From Microglena sp. YARC (Eukaryota; Chlorophyta; Chlorophyceae; Chlamydomonadales; Chlamydomonadaceae): DNA of 64,000 nucleotides. Position 1 is the stretch's first letter, and each line of letters begins with the position of its first letter. A model generated the notes under the pieces. It saw only the letters and a list, made by a program, of their open reading frames with translations. It did no database searches and was not told the DNA's origin. A program made the position numbers and the translations under genes. Positions 50,301-59,284 of the stretch are shown here, one piece after another. The stretch lies in assembly GCA_022414725.1 (NCBI GenBank), contig CM039463.1, positions 78,073,648 to 78,137,647 on the forward strand, written 5' to 3'.

Positions 50301-51191
50301 TAATCCCCAAAAAACTTGAAAGGCAACGATTAGAGCCAGACTCCTACCTATCAACAGCATGGTCATGAGACCCTTGGTCGCCACCACCACCGCCGCCACC
50401 ACCACCACTACCACCACCCACCACCACCACCACCTGCCACCACCCACCACCAACAACAACTCCAGGCGAACCAGACACTGGACAACCGACGATAACGATC
50501 AGACCCTCAACTACCCACAACCAGATGAGCAGACCCTTTCCACTCACCACCAACATCTACTAGGCTATGGGCACCTAACAATGGATGTGGCATGACCCTT
50601 TAATCCACAACAACACCCAGATTTCAACACAATATCTAGATTTCAATACCCCAGACCCCCGCCCACGATAAGATTAGCAGACCCTTGCCCCTCACCACCA
50701 CCAGCTACCATGCTTTGGACAACTTACAAAGAGACCTGGCATGACCTTTTGAACCACGACAACAGCTAGATTTCAATACCCCGGACTCCCGCCCACGACC
50801 AGCTTAGCAGACCCTTGCCCCTCACCACCACCAACTACCAGGCTTTGGACAACTAATGATGGAGACCTGGTATGATCATTTGACCCACAACAATATCTAG
50901 ATTTCAGTACCCCGGAATCCCGCCCACGACCAGCTTAGCAGACCCTTGCCCCTCACCACCATCAGCTACGAGGCTATGGCTAGATTCCATTACCCTCGAC
51001 TTCCAACAAGAACTAGCTTGCACGCATACCTTATCAAAGTCCCACTCGCGCTCATAGGAAAGGCACTGCTGGGGCTCAGGATGACATGGTTGATGCTTAG
51101 CTGCATGCACGTGCATCTGCTGCTGAGCAGCCCTGCTTGCCAGATACTAACAACCGTTGCTGTTGCTGCTGTTGCTGCTGTTGCTGCTGCT

Positions 51192-51228
<37 letters not shown>

Positions 51229-54200
51229 TTGCTGTTGCAGTAGCTGCTGTTGCTGCAGCTGCAACTGCTGCTGTTGCTGCTGCTGTTGCTCCTTTAGCAG
51301 CTCCCGCTCTAGCTGCTGCTCCGCCTGCTGCTGCTGCTGTTGCAACTGATCTGCAACCAGTGCCAGATCCTCCTCGCGCACCGAGCTGCCTGCCCCAACC
51401 TCGTCTGGGAGCTGCTGTAGGGGGTCAGCATCTGAGCTGCACTCTATGGAATTGCTGCTACCAGTGGGGCGGAGCATCTTCAACAGCTCTACAACAGCTG
51501 CTTGGGTCTCGAACTTTTTCTGGAGATCCTCTAAGGTCATGCCTTTGCCTGTAAGGTAAACAGCAAGCAGCGGTGGTGGCGGTGGTGGTGGTGGTGGTGG
51601 TTGGTGGTGGTGGTGGCGTAGTTGCTGCTACTGCTGCTGCTGATGGTGATGGTGGTGGTGCTGCTGCTGGCATTATTGAAGCTGCTGGTGGTGATGCTGG
51701 TGGTTGTGGTGGTGGTAGTGGAGGTGGTGGCGTTGTTGCTGGTGGTGGTGCTGCTGCTGCTGGCATTATTGCTGGTGGTGGTGGTGGTGGTGGTGATGGT
51801 GGTGGCTTTGTTGCTGCTGGTGGTGGTGATGGTGATGGTGGTGGCGCTGTTGCTGCTGGTGGTGGTGATGGTGGTGGTGGTGGCCAGTGGGCAAGTTAGT
51901 GGCGGACAGTTAATTTACTTTCCATTGTCATAGACAGGCCATAGTTGACCCAAGGCAAGCCCGCTCCACAACATCCGGGGGGTCTCCCAGCAATCCAAGT
52001 TTGTGAAGGGCATTTAGTTGTGGCAGGTTAGTTGTGGCGAGATAGTGGTGGGGATTTGATGATGGGGAGGCGACGGCTGAAATGTGGTGGCAGCAGGTTG
52101 GTGGCAGCATAGATGTGGCAAGGAAGCAACAGCTAGGCGGCAATGTTGATGTTGTGGTGACAAGGTGGTGGGGTGATGAGGTGATTGCAAGGTGGTGACA
52201 GCTATGTGGCGGCTACCACCACGTTGTTACACAATTGCTGACAAGATTGTGGCAGCTGCCAGGTAGCTGCGGCCAGGGGTTAGAAGAGGCAAGAAATTTT
52301 CACCTCATGGGTGGGGTCTCTTGACACTGGCCTTTGACTTGAAAGTTTGGATGTGGTGTGGCGGAGCTTTTCCTTCCCAATTCGCTGGAGCCATGTACCA
52401 AGTTCAAGTTGAAGTTCAAGTTCAAAACCAAGGAGCCATGCACCAAGTCCGAGTTCAAGTTCAAGTTCAAGTTCAAATTCAAAAAGGAAACACGACAATG
52501 CACTCACCAAGTAGTAACTGATTAGCCCACATCTTCAGCTCTTGCTGCTGGGGCCTGCAGATGGACATGGACACCATCACATGAATTATACATACACACA
52601 TACATTCATCCTTCCGCCCATCAATGAATTCATCCATCCATCCATCTATGTATTCATCCATTTCTTCATCCATCCATCCGTCCATCCATGCACCCATTAC
52701 CCAAGAAAAGGAAAACGATTGGGGCATGAGTTATACACAAAGCATCCTGTGTTTGGTCTGCCCTGGCCGAATAATGCCATGTTAACAACAACCCTAGTTC
52801 CTTGGGTGGTTTTAAGGTTGTGTTTGGTGTTAAGGTTGTTTTGGGTGTTAGATTTGTTGGGACCTGTCGCATATGCAGTTGTGATGTTGGCAAAATATAC
52901 GGCAGTTTCTCTAGGCCCGGCTGTAAAGCAGTTTGTGTAGGCACGGTGTAGACGCGTCTACAAGGTGTACCTCGTCATCATCAGCACCCCTGAAGTCCCC
53001 CCATGCAGGCACCAGGGCCAACCATAAGGGGACCTCGGTCACCATGCTATTTCTGATCGCAATTTCTCCTGCCCCCTATGCCTTAAGCTACACGTCGTGA
53101 TTGTGGTCACACACACCTAGCATGTCCTTCCAGATACTTCCGATGGTTTCTCTTTTCAGCATTGGTGAAGTGTGAGCCCAATAATACTTTTAGAGCACAT
53201 TTACAGCAATCCAGATAGGTTATGGTTACTTCTAGGTATGTCAGATCTTACACCAGACACCCACCCACGCACCAACCAACTTCACACACTCCTGCTCAGA
53301 CCAACCATGGCCATATCCCTTTGTCCCCATGTTGGTCTATGCGCCCTGCTGTTCAGCAACAAGATCTAGAAGCTGCTCATCGCACCTGAGGATATGCTGC
53401 AACAAACGCACAATTCCATCCACAGGGATCTGAGTGCTATCTAGGAGAGTGTGGCAGGATTCCAAGACCTGGGTCATGCAGGTTAGAATACTGCGCTTCT
53501 CAGCTGCTATTCGGTCCCACTTCTCCTCCTTTGCCCATGCAAGCACCTGATCCTGCACTCTCTGGGGATATGAAAGCCAGGGGGGGGAAGGGGGGTAGAT
53601 TGGTTTGAGAACATTGTCTATCAGCCTTCAGACTGCTCACAGCCTGCATGCAGAGCACACATAGGGCATATAAATGCTACTATACCCCACTCTTGAGTAC
53701 AGAATGCAATCGCATAAGAGGGGTGATTAGGACTTGGAAAGACATGAGCCCTAGGCTGGAACCGAAAAAGTGTCCGTGCATATCTGAGTTGTCCGTCTCA
53801 GAAATGCATATGGGAGATGTAAATCATTGTGCAGGGCTATTTCACGCACCAGGCTGCAAGGATCGCACGTCTGGCTGGTTCCATCCGCAATGCTGATAAC
53901 TGGCTCGATGACCGTGGGTTCATTAGAAGCCATGGCAAACGCACAGGCGGCCAGAGCATCCTTGAACTCCTGCTTGATACGATCGCACTTGCTCTCCGTT
54001 GGTGAAAGAGCAGCAGGTGCATCCTCAGCAGTACTAGCCTCGCCACTGAACAAGGAACTTTCTTCCACCAACGCATTCACTACCAATGTGGCCCTTAGTG
54101 CAACGCTGCTCAAGGAGTTGGGATTCAGCTCAGTAGCAACGCGAGCACTCTCCAGAGCCTCGCGTAATAGTAGCAACCTCTGCTCAGAAGGCATACCACA

Positions 54201-54618
54201 TGAATCGGATCCTTCAAGGACAGCAGCTTCATGGTAGAGCATTCGAGCCTGCAAATGAAACGATGAGCATCGTGGATAATTTGCAAAAGTGAATCTCGGA
54301 GAAGTGTATCGCAGTAATGCACTCACCAGGTACCGGTGCGGAAGGTAGAAGTCTGTGCTATCTTTGGCAAGCTTCTGAAGCGCATTCTTTGCTTTGGGTC
54401 TACGCAGCAGTGGAGGTTGAGCATCGGATGGCGCCATGAGCTCTAACGTGAACAGATTGGCCAGCCGAACAGGAGCGCATTACGTACCTTTGCCCCTTCG
54501 TATAATCCTTAAGTATAGAAGCACATTCGTTTGCGACTGACTGTTGCTGGGCATCTAGCGAAGAAGGGGGACTTGGTGGGGGTTGCGAGCCACCAGAGGC
54601 CTTTTTACTTTTCGTCAT
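26562..54618 (-). CDS. Giant DUF627/DUF629-type (plant ubiquitin hydrolase-related) protein, 18 exons, 2,907 aa
   Basis: Exons in coding order: 54618-54488, 54399-54327, 54248-53850, 53561-53386, 52554-52508, 51548-51148, 51068-51030, 46697-46496, 43838-43532, 43162-42980, 41104-39892, 39062-38869, 38462-38147, 37304-36289, 35638-35495, 33327-33192, 31181-31014, 30140-26562. Every junction is GT-AG and all phases close (8,724 nt). Residues about 20-150 match the N-terminal DUF627 helical repeat (ESARVATELNPNSLSSVALR). Residues 462-485 carry the DUF629 FW motif (VETFWKNTSPEHRRELLRV). A C2H2 finger follows (C523, C526, H539, H544), then helical and coiled-coil segments (1057-1760), ending in an EAQREAEAIEKAQQ helix. 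In plants a USP/UCH peptidase domain follows; here I see none, only about 1,150 residues rich in Gln, Gly, Pro and Ala with several polyQ tracts. A short polyQ tract is also encoded by exon 6. Role is unknown, plausibly scaffold-like. Exon 1/2 and 6/7 boundaries are the least certain. Confidence 0.83.
30141..30560 (-). repeat. 84-bp array of DUF629-gene exon-18 5' end with its 3' splice site
   Basis: Four extra copies of the acceptor and first exon codons (AACCACAG then GTCAAGTTGGCGGAGGAG) lie upstream of the functional one at 30,140, separated by GGTAGGTGGGTGGGT-type filler. The unit is a multiple of three and the frame stays open through all copies to 30,599. Use of an upstream acceptor would therefore add VKLAEEQV-containing 28-residue repeats. 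Confidence 0.88.
30765..30800 (-). repeat. Copy of DUF629-gene exon-17 3' end with donor
   Basis: GCAAATTAGAGTTCAGGTCT followed by CACCAGTAGCTCT matches the exon-17 junction at 30,993-31,025 (ACAAATTAGAGTGAAAGCC followed by TCACCAGTCGCTCT). Between them lies a C-rich low-complexity tract. Confidence 0.75.
31182..32640 (-). repeat. Tandem array derived from the 3' end of DUF629-gene intron 16
   Basis: Units of about 70-120 bp contain GATCACATTCTTC and GTTGTGAAGTTGTCGGGATG. On the minus strand the word GTGATCCTCCTC immediately precedes the exon-17 acceptor, so the array extends from the acceptor-proximal pyrimidine tract. 32,390-32,630 is a second subfamily (ACCAAGGTGTGGGGTTGTGA). Confidence 0.83.
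32889..33130 (-). repeat. Displaced copy of the DUF629-gene terminal exon end, plus exon-16 3' end copy
   Basis: 32,889-33,060 matches 26,529-26,700, which is the last codons, stop and 3' flank of the same gene. 33,076-33,125 repeats the exon-16 3' end and donor found at 33,185-33,235. The two are fused inside intron 16. Confidence 0.85.
33353..33541. mobile_element. hAT-type MITE, copy C
   Basis: Third copy, inside the DUF629-gene intron between exons 15 and 16. Begins TAGGGTGCTTCC (33,355), ends GGAAGTACCCTG. GTGGTGTG occurs on both flanks, and the right flank continues TTTAGGGT, identical to the left boundary. Confidence 0.8.
33655..35490 (-). repeat. Large array of DUF629-gene exon-15 3' end with its 5' splice site
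   Basis: At least eleven units of 100-150 bp. Each has, on the minus strand, GATGATCAAATCAAGAGCTG directly followed by GTAGGTTC, then CAAATGTTGTAGATCTACGG, and a G-run/CA-repeat filler. The functional junction is at 35,495. The first part (33,780-34,030) holds more diverged units. Confidence 0.88.
35645..35890. repeat. GTTGGGTGGTAGT degenerate minisatellite upstream of exon 15
   Basis: 15-bp-scale units (TGTTGGGTGGTAGTG) fill the intron immediately before the exon-15 acceptor. 36,003-36,270 downstream is a CCATACACCCACRC-type repeat next to the exon-14 donor. Confidence 0.82.
37305..37572 (-). repeat. Two copies of DUF629-gene exon-14 5' end with acceptor
   Basis: About 128-bp units: the segment containing CTGTCTGCGGAGTGCAGG (acceptor) and GCGCAGCTCCTC (exon) is repeated at about 37,395-37,460 and 37,525-37,572, joined by GGCCGTATTACGA. 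Confidence 0.87.
37930..38090 (-). repeat. Copy of DUF629-gene exon-13 3' end with donor
   Basis: Near-identical to 38,127-38,250 across the splice junction (CACCCATTCTCATCCCACCT then GGAGAGAGCGCC). It lies downstream of exon 13 in the transcript. Confidence 0.88.
38463..38800 (-). repeat. Copies of DUF629-gene exon-13 5' end with acceptor
   Basis: Two further units of about 135 bp (CGCCCAAGTGGGGCTCAGTT ... GGGGGCGGAGCTGTTG) repeat the start of exon 13 and its C-rich pyrimidine tract upstream of the functional acceptor. Confidence 0.87.
39063..39700 (-). repeat. Copies of DUF629-gene exon-12 5' end with acceptor
   Basis: Three extra copies of the segment ATGCTGGCTCCTCATCAACG followed by ACAACCTGCAT (near 39,296, 39,460 and 39,640), each followed by a GGGTTTGGG-type tract, which is a CCCAAACC pyrimidine-rich stretch on the coding strand. 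Confidence 0.86.
39735..39800 (-). repeat. Copy of DUF629-gene exon-11 3' end with donor
   Basis: CACTAACCTGAAACAG plus the following about 25 exon bases repeat the functional junction at 39,886-39,930. Confidence 0.86.
41105..41800 (-). repeat. Copies of DUF629-gene exon-11 acceptor region, with long G run
   Basis: The segment GGCCAGGCTGC(G/A)AGAA recurs near 41,352, 41,508 and 41,764 upstream of the functional acceptor at 41,105. A G homopolymer of more than 30 bp lies at 41,376-41,410. Confidence 0.78.
41885..42080. repeat. AGGCCAAACCAG-type degenerate simple repeat
   Basis: CCAGGCAAGGACAGGCCAAA words repeated imperfectly, between the cassette array and exon-11 copies. Confidence 0.83.
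42095..42979 (-). repeat. Array of DUF629-gene exon-10 3' end: five 101-bp exon-like cassettes plus three longer units
   Basis: Donors of the type GCCCTGGCCAG then GTGC or GTAC lie at about 42,110, 42,211, 42,312, 42,413, 42,514, 42,611, 42,745 and 42,843. The five leftmost units are exactly 101 bp: 72 nt bounded by (T)nCCCAG or CCAAG and GCCAG/GT, plus a 29-nt spacer. Each cassette is phase 2 to phase 2, like exon 10 and exon 11, and encodes a 24-residue ALAGGNADVSYNHSALA-like segment. Confidence 0.87.
43200..43360 (-). repeat. Copy of DUF629-gene exon-10 5' end with acceptor, plus G run
   Basis: 43,262-43,358 repeats GATGAAG..GTGTCGGACCA through GGCAAGCTCAGGGGGGAGG, i.e. the exon-10 start and pyrimidine tract, with divergence of about 15-20%. 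43,210-43,255 is a GT/G homopolymer. Confidence 0.82.
43930..45195 (-). repeat. Eight copies of DUF629-gene exon-9 5' end with acceptor and poly-C tract
   Basis: Units of about 140-180 bp. Each has a CAGCTGCCT(C/T)GGGAC-type exon part, a CACGGCTG acceptor end and a G run of 10-30 bp (C run on the coding strand, directly upstream of the AG), then TTCGATTTGATTTTTTTG. Exon parts diverge 10-25% from the functional copy at 43,780-43,838. Confidence 0.86.
45320..46495 (-). repeat. Two arrays of DUF629-gene exon-8 3' end with donor (136-bp and 154-bp periods)
   Basis: Junctions CATACTCACTGTGCAAGAG occur at 46,487 (functional), 46,351, 46,215, 46,079 and 45,943 (exact 136-bp period). A second subfamily occurs at about 45,814, 45,660, 45,507 and 45,353 (about 154 bp). 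The last member of the second subfamily has an altered donor context (ACTGAGCAAG). Confidence 0.9.
46740..47235 (-). repeat. Three copies of DUF629-gene exon-8 5' part with acceptor
   Basis: Period 158-180 bp. Each has CCCTTGGATYGCTTGCGGTT-like exon sequence, GTTCAT(T/C)(T/A)CCTGCAG (acceptor on the minus strand) and a GTCAAATTTAGTCAA intron part. Together with the downstream array, exon 8 is flanked by its own halves on both sides. Confidence 0.9.
47478..47675 (-). mobile_element. GGCGGAGCCCC-type MITE
   Basis: Reverse-orientation copy in the large DUF629-gene intron 7 (GCAGCGTCGCATGCGTCGC ... GGGTAACCCTGGGGGCTCC). Confidence 0.77.
48128..48299. mobile_element. GGGCTAC-type TIR MITE
   Basis: Left end GCTACGCGTAGCAGCTTC, right end GAAGCTGCCATACGTAGCCC. 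The interior carries CCAATGCAGCTGAAAG and CTGGCTAATGAAGCTGAC. The same ends recur at 17,264-17,346 and in the 62.8-64.0 kb cluster. Confidence 0.7.
48300..48507 (-). mobile_element. GGCGGAGCCCC-type MITE, adjoining a second MITE
   Basis: Reverse copy (ACAAGTCCTATGCAGCGTCG ... GAGGGAGCTCCGCCCAAAAA). It directly abuts the GGGCTAC-type element at 48,128-48,299, so one probably inserted into or beside the other. Confidence 0.8.
48830..50320. repeat. About 130-240-bp diverged tandem repeat in DUF629-gene intron 7
   Basis: Recurring blocks: GATTCCCAATCCAGATCGTT, AGCCAGGCTCCTAAACACCA, and TACTAATTCCACAAAGCC. At least nine partial units, more diverged than the junction arrays, so probably older. A CCACCACCAC tract follows at 50,380-50,450, then three about 120-bp units to 50,960 (CCGCCCACGACCAGCTTAGC). 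Confidence 0.82.
51560..51890. repeat. GGTGGT/GCTGCT triplet-rich tract upstream of exon 6
   Basis: Imperfect GGTGGTGAT and GCTGCTGCT triplets; on the coding strand CCACCACC. Long poly-Ala, Gly or Val frames here are compositional. Confidence 0.85.
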
Positions 54619-55892
54619 AGTATTTGTCTGCACTAACTATTGTTATTGGAACTATTGCAATTGTCCTCGACCTGGAATGTGCAGCTTGCACCCGACACAG
54701 TATACATGATTCCGTTAGGCGTTGTACTCGGTAGCTGACAATGTAGCTGTGTGGTGGATACGCAGGGAACCGTCGAGAGCCAGCCCTGGTCAAGAACGGT
54801 CATGGGGTGGTGACCCTCTGGTAGTAACTGGTGACGATGAAGGTCTGGACAGCGGCATCTATCATCGGGCTGTAAGACTGGACAGCCAAGCCATCCCAAG
54901 TTTATTACCGGTAGATATTAACGGATTGTTATAAATTCCAAATGTGTATGAAGGGCGCCTCCAGGCGCGTCCCGAATGAAATGATTCGAATCCTTAATTC
55001 AATGTATTTTAACTAATTTAATTGAATTGTTTTTAATGTTGCGTTATTTTAATTCGATTTATTCCTTTCCATTTAATTTAATTAACGTGATTTGAATGCA
55101 TGTAATTTCTTTCAATTGTATCAATTCGAATATGGTTTAATATGATGGGCGCCTGGAGGCTCTAATGTTATTGAATTTCAATGAATCGATTTATGTTTTA
55201 GCATTGTTACCTATACAGTGACGAAAAAGAGAGTTTTTGGCGGAGCCCCTCTTCAAGGGGGCGGAGCCCCCAGGGTTACCCATTTGTCCGTCCCCAGGGT
55301 TACCCATTTGTCCGTCCGACCGAAAAATTAAACACTTGTAGCCTGACACGTCATCCAACGGTCGCGTAACTAACTCGCTTCGGTCAGCTCCATCGTTGCC
55401 ACCTTTCGTTCCATTTCCAACACACTCCGCCAATTTCCAACGTCGCTTGCGACGCTGCATAGGACTTGTTGAAGGGTTGTTGATTTTTAAGCAGTATTGA
55501 ACGTTTCTGTAATGAAATGCAATGCATGTATGTAGATTGGCTTTATTTTAAAGAATTTGATGCAAGAAAAATGAGACCAATCAGGTGTCTGGTTGATTTT
55601 ACGGAATCTGTACAAGGTATTGCATGTTTCGGCCCAGCCCAGACGTGAACGGTACGTCCCGTCCTCCTGAACGTTTTTTTGGCCAGCGGCAGGTGGCGTG
55701 GCTTGCCCCTGCCCCCGCCCGGTGGCACCGCCCCCGCCCGGTGGGGGCCCCCCCTAATTCTAGCACAAGTGCCCTAGGGGAATGGTTCGTCCATTGTGAT
55801 GCTTGCATGTTTCGCCTCAAAACAACCTTAAATCAAATTCGTAACCTTTAATTGTAGCTATTTGGCCCAACCTGAGCTTTATCGACGGGGAC
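54619..55892. other. Upstream of the DUF629 gene; no recognised gene
   Basis: The DUF629 promoter should lie right of 54,618, but no clear element is seen. 54,960-55,200 is AT-rich. The direct repeat GGGCGCCT.CAGGC occurs at 54,953 and 55,147. 55,665-55,790 is a GC-rich block (CCCGCCCGGTGG). Confidence 0.5.
55234..55470 (+). mobile_element. GGCGGAGCCCC-type MITE with small internal duplication
   Basis: TTTTTGGCGGAGCCCC to GACGCTGCATAGGACTTGTT, with CCCAGGGTTACCCATTTGTC repeated twice near 55,270-55,315. Confidence 0.82.
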
Positions 55893-56215
55893 ATGCTGTT
55901 TAAATTACATTACATTACATTACATTACATTACATTACATTACATTACATTACATTACATTACATTACATTACATTACATTACATTACATTACATTACAT
56001 TACATCACATCACATCACATCACATTACATCACATTACATCACATTACATCACATTACATCACATCACATCACATCACATCACATCACATCACATCACGT
56101 CACATTACATTACATTACATCACATTACATTACATTACATTACATTACATTACATTACATTACATTACATTTTAAGATCTACTCGACACCGCGAGGGTGT
56201 ATGGGAATCTGTGCC
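55893..56215 (-). mobile_element. Very short LINE 3' end, opposite orientation, long pentamer tail
   Basis: On the minus strand this reads as the last about 45 bp of the LINE 3' UTR (CACCCTCGCGGTGTCGAGTAG) followed by about 270 bp of TAATG-type tail. In the tail, blocks of TTACA and TCACA pentamers alternate (plus strand). It abuts the plus-strand LINE, so the two copies are head to head with both tails pointing outward. Confidence 0.8.
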
Positions 56216-58048
56216 ATAACCTCAATTCAATAATATCCTGTATTATTGTACCCCTTCCCTCCGTAGTCTAAGCTCGGGCACAGTTGCGGTCTGTGAAACC
56301 AAATCAACCCAGTATTGTTATTGACCGACTTCAACGTCGGCTATTGATTAGGCAAAGTGCACACTGGTCCCTGTTCCCTCATGGACCCGTGTTGCCTGCC
56401 GCCAGGCCATAGACTAGCTATGACCTGCACGTACCTGCAGTCCCCTGCAGTACGCCACCTATATTTCTATATAATTTATCTTTTATCTACCTGGGATCCC
56501 TCTTTGTGGATGGTGACTCAAGCAATCGTGAAAAAGCTGCTTTTTCTAGGATGCTCACTAAGGCCCAAAAGGCACACCACATGCTCCGTAGGCCATGCCA
56601 TACTATGGAGATATACAATATTGATATTCTCACCCACCTGTTTGATTCTCTTGTACAACCTATCCTGAATTTTGGCTGTGAGGTGTGAGCTCCTTCTATT
56701 CTGAACAACACACTTATCTCAAATGACCATGCTTGTGAGGAATGGCATAGAGGTATACTTAAAGAAAAGTTGGGTGTTTGCCAATCTACTACATCTAATA
56801 TTATCATGGAAGAGCTGGGTAGAACCCCGTTGTGTTTTGCTTGGCTTAAACAAGCTTTGCGCTTCTGGAACAAGACCATAGATAAAGAACCTGAGGATCT
56901 CATTATAATGGCACTTGAGGAATCTTTTGATTCCAACACTGGCTGGGTTCATGACTTACGTTGTGCTCTCCACAAGCTAGGATCCAGTAAAAACCTCAAC
57001 ATCTTGGAGGCTGTCGATGTCGAAGGTATTATGTCTGAAGTTTTTGAGTCATGGAGGTTACCCAAGTACCCAAGTGACACCAATGCACTTCCCTGATGAG
57101 AGAAGGGTTGAGACATCCCTGATGAGAGAAGGGTTGGCTTTAAACGCCTCCGATACCAGAAATGGTTCGCAGCCAACAGCAATTATGAGAATGGCTTGAT
57201 TCCCTTTACATCCGCCTTACATAAGCAGGATCAGATTCGTTCTATAGCACAGTTTATAATGGGTTCCCATTGGCTGAACACAGAAAGAATGAGGGTGGTG
57301 GATAGAGCACACATCCCTCGTTCAATGAGACACTGTTAAATGTGTGGGTTCCAAAAACCTGAGGATGAAATGCATATGTTTGAGTGCTCTTTTTATAATG
57401 ATATTCGCCTCCGCTACCAGAAGCTGTTTACAGATATTTATAGGAATGTCCATGAGGATACCGACTTAACCGTATGGAATCTGGAATTCTGCGATTCCAC
57501 ATTCAGAACCTTTATGAATGGAAATGGCAGTAAGACTTTTTGGAGCAACCTAGCCGACTATCTTTCTACTTGTAGAAGAGCAAGACAGGAAGCCCTGGAC
57601 TGCTTAGTGGCACCGTAATTTATTATCCCTTTTTATTCTTCTTGTGACTTCTCATTTGTGAGCTTCTTACCTCCGCCACTATAAGTGGTTGAGATCTGGG
57701 TCCTGCTCTAGGGGGTTTAATACCTACGCCACCAAAACGGTGGTTGGGAGTTTGGTTTGTTTGTCCTCGACACACACCTGATGTAATGGGTTTTTTTGCT
57801 TTGTGGGTGCTTTTTCTTTTTGTTTGAAGCACAGAGTCTCATACACCCTCGCGGTGTCAAGTAGACTTTAACATGTAATGTAATGTAATGTAATGTAATG
57901 TAATGTAATGCAATGTAATGCAATGTAATGTAATGTAATGTAATGTAATGTAATGTAATGTAATGTAATGTAATGTAATGTAATGTAATGTAATGTAATG
58001 TAATGTAATGTAATGTAATGTAATGTAATGTAATGTAATGTAATGTAA
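56216..58048 (+). mobile_element. 5'-truncated LINE with 3' UTR and (ATGTA)n tail
   Basis: Holds the RT fragment, then a 3' UTR (57,619-57,875) marked by CTACGCCACCAAAA, GATGTAATGG and CACCCTCGCGGTGTCAAGTAG, then a long TAATG/ATGTA pentamer tail (57,876-58,048). The same 3' UTR and tail occur in two other places in this window, which defines the family's 3' end. Confidence 0.83.
56461..57618 (+). pseudogene. LINE reverse-transcriptase C-terminal fragment
   Basis: 5'-truncated LINE ORF that begins inside the reverse transcriptase thumb (YLGSLF at 56,488-56,505). It continues with FDSLVQPILNFGCEV, the conserved block after the catalytic domain, then the MGSHWL region and a C-terminal Cys-His finger (MCGF...EDEMHMFEC at 57,340-57,390). 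Defects: TGA at 56,686-56,688 exactly where the conserved Trp is expected, a 25-bp tandem duplication near 57,086-57,135 that shifts the frame, and TAA at 57,337-57,339 inside the Cys-x2-Cys pair. It belongs to a different lineage from the 11.6-kb element. Not functional. Confidence 0.85.
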
Positions 58049-59284
58049 TATCGCTCTATTGCGTCTAATTGCTATCTTCTCCCATTGAGTCTAATACCGT
58101 TGTAAAACACTTAGATTGAAAAGTGTAGTAGTCATTATCCAGTATATACGGTACACGCTAACCACCTGTGGCGGCATCTTAGTAGCGGGTATAAGATAAG
58201 TGGAGGGCCAGTTAGTACATGATAGGATTCGTTAGTCCTACACAGATCGTGCTGCTGGTATGCAGTCTACTCGTCAAAATGTTAGATTTGTGCAAGGTAT
58301 ACTGTATACGTTTTTTCACACCTGCTACAAATCCCTGCCCAGGCCACGCGTTGGGGTCAGCCTGTCCAGCCTTGGGTTCGGTTCAGGTCACTACTTACCC
58401 TACAACTAATTTACCGGATGATAATGTCAACAATCCCATAAGTTCCGTTTGGTATTGATTGTAATCCCTACTATTTGTGTTATTTTCCAGTGGGCTGCGA
58501 ACAAGCACACACTTGCATCCTATGTTCTAACACCGTCGGCAACCCCATACTCGAGCCTGCCTAGTGTCTAACTGTCTACAGTACTACAGGTACCAAACTT
58601 GGGATGGGAGGGCTTGGCTTTCCAGCCTCCCACCTGAAACTCTGGACCCAGGCCGCGGCACAAGTCGGCCGTTTGCGTACGTCACATCCGCCCATCCGAC
58701 CGATCCAACACGTGACCCGACGTGACCTCACGACCCAGAAATCGGACCACGACGACGTTTTGGTTTGTCGTATGTGACCAGCATATGGTACATGACATCT
58801 GTGATCAGATCATCAGTCGCCCTGTACCACAGCCACTTTACTTCTGTCATTCCCTCCCGGCGTGCTCCTCGCCGACGTGCGCTAATTTATTTTTTGCTTA
58901 CTTCTTGCTTTCTCTTCGAGGGGACAGCTCGTTCAATCGGGCAGCTACCTCTCTCGACAAGGTCCATTGGTCCAACACACATATCAGCTCTACCAATCAG
59001 GGTACTACTCCCCTCAAAGTACTTGATACTTGTACAGCATGTTCACACTTCTAAATCAGTCCTGAGCCATCCTTTTTAGAATCCTGAAACAGTCCCTCAC
59101 AGCTCTGTTCAATAGTTAACCATGCATACTTCAATTCAGATCACACATGGTGTTGTCCGAGGACCCCCTTTGGACAGCTTCCTTACTTCACACCGACTTA
59201 GCATACTGCTTTTCTTTTCTCTTCACAACTCAGGTAGCTGGAACTAGCATACCCTCTTTGCAGAACCTTTCTCTCTAGGTGCTT
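58049..59284. other. No recognised gene
   Basis: Unique-looking sequence with no conserved frame. Short frames at 58,219-58,458 and 58,722-59,079 lack recognisable motifs. A GGGTTCGGTTCAGG-like tract and several palindromic TACGT words were noted but not assigned. Confidence 0.45.

Noticed and set aside
51560..51935. Poly-Gly/Val/Leu/Ala frames on both strands
   Set aside because: Triplet repeat GGTGGT/GCTGCT in an intron reads open in several frames.
54438..54483. 43-nt intron between exons 1 and 2 of the DUF629 gene (GTAATG donor)
   Set aside because: An alternative with an AAG/GTACGT donor and a pyrimidine-rich acceptor at 54,400 gives an 88-nt intron, closes the phase, and aligns better with the DUF627 helix.
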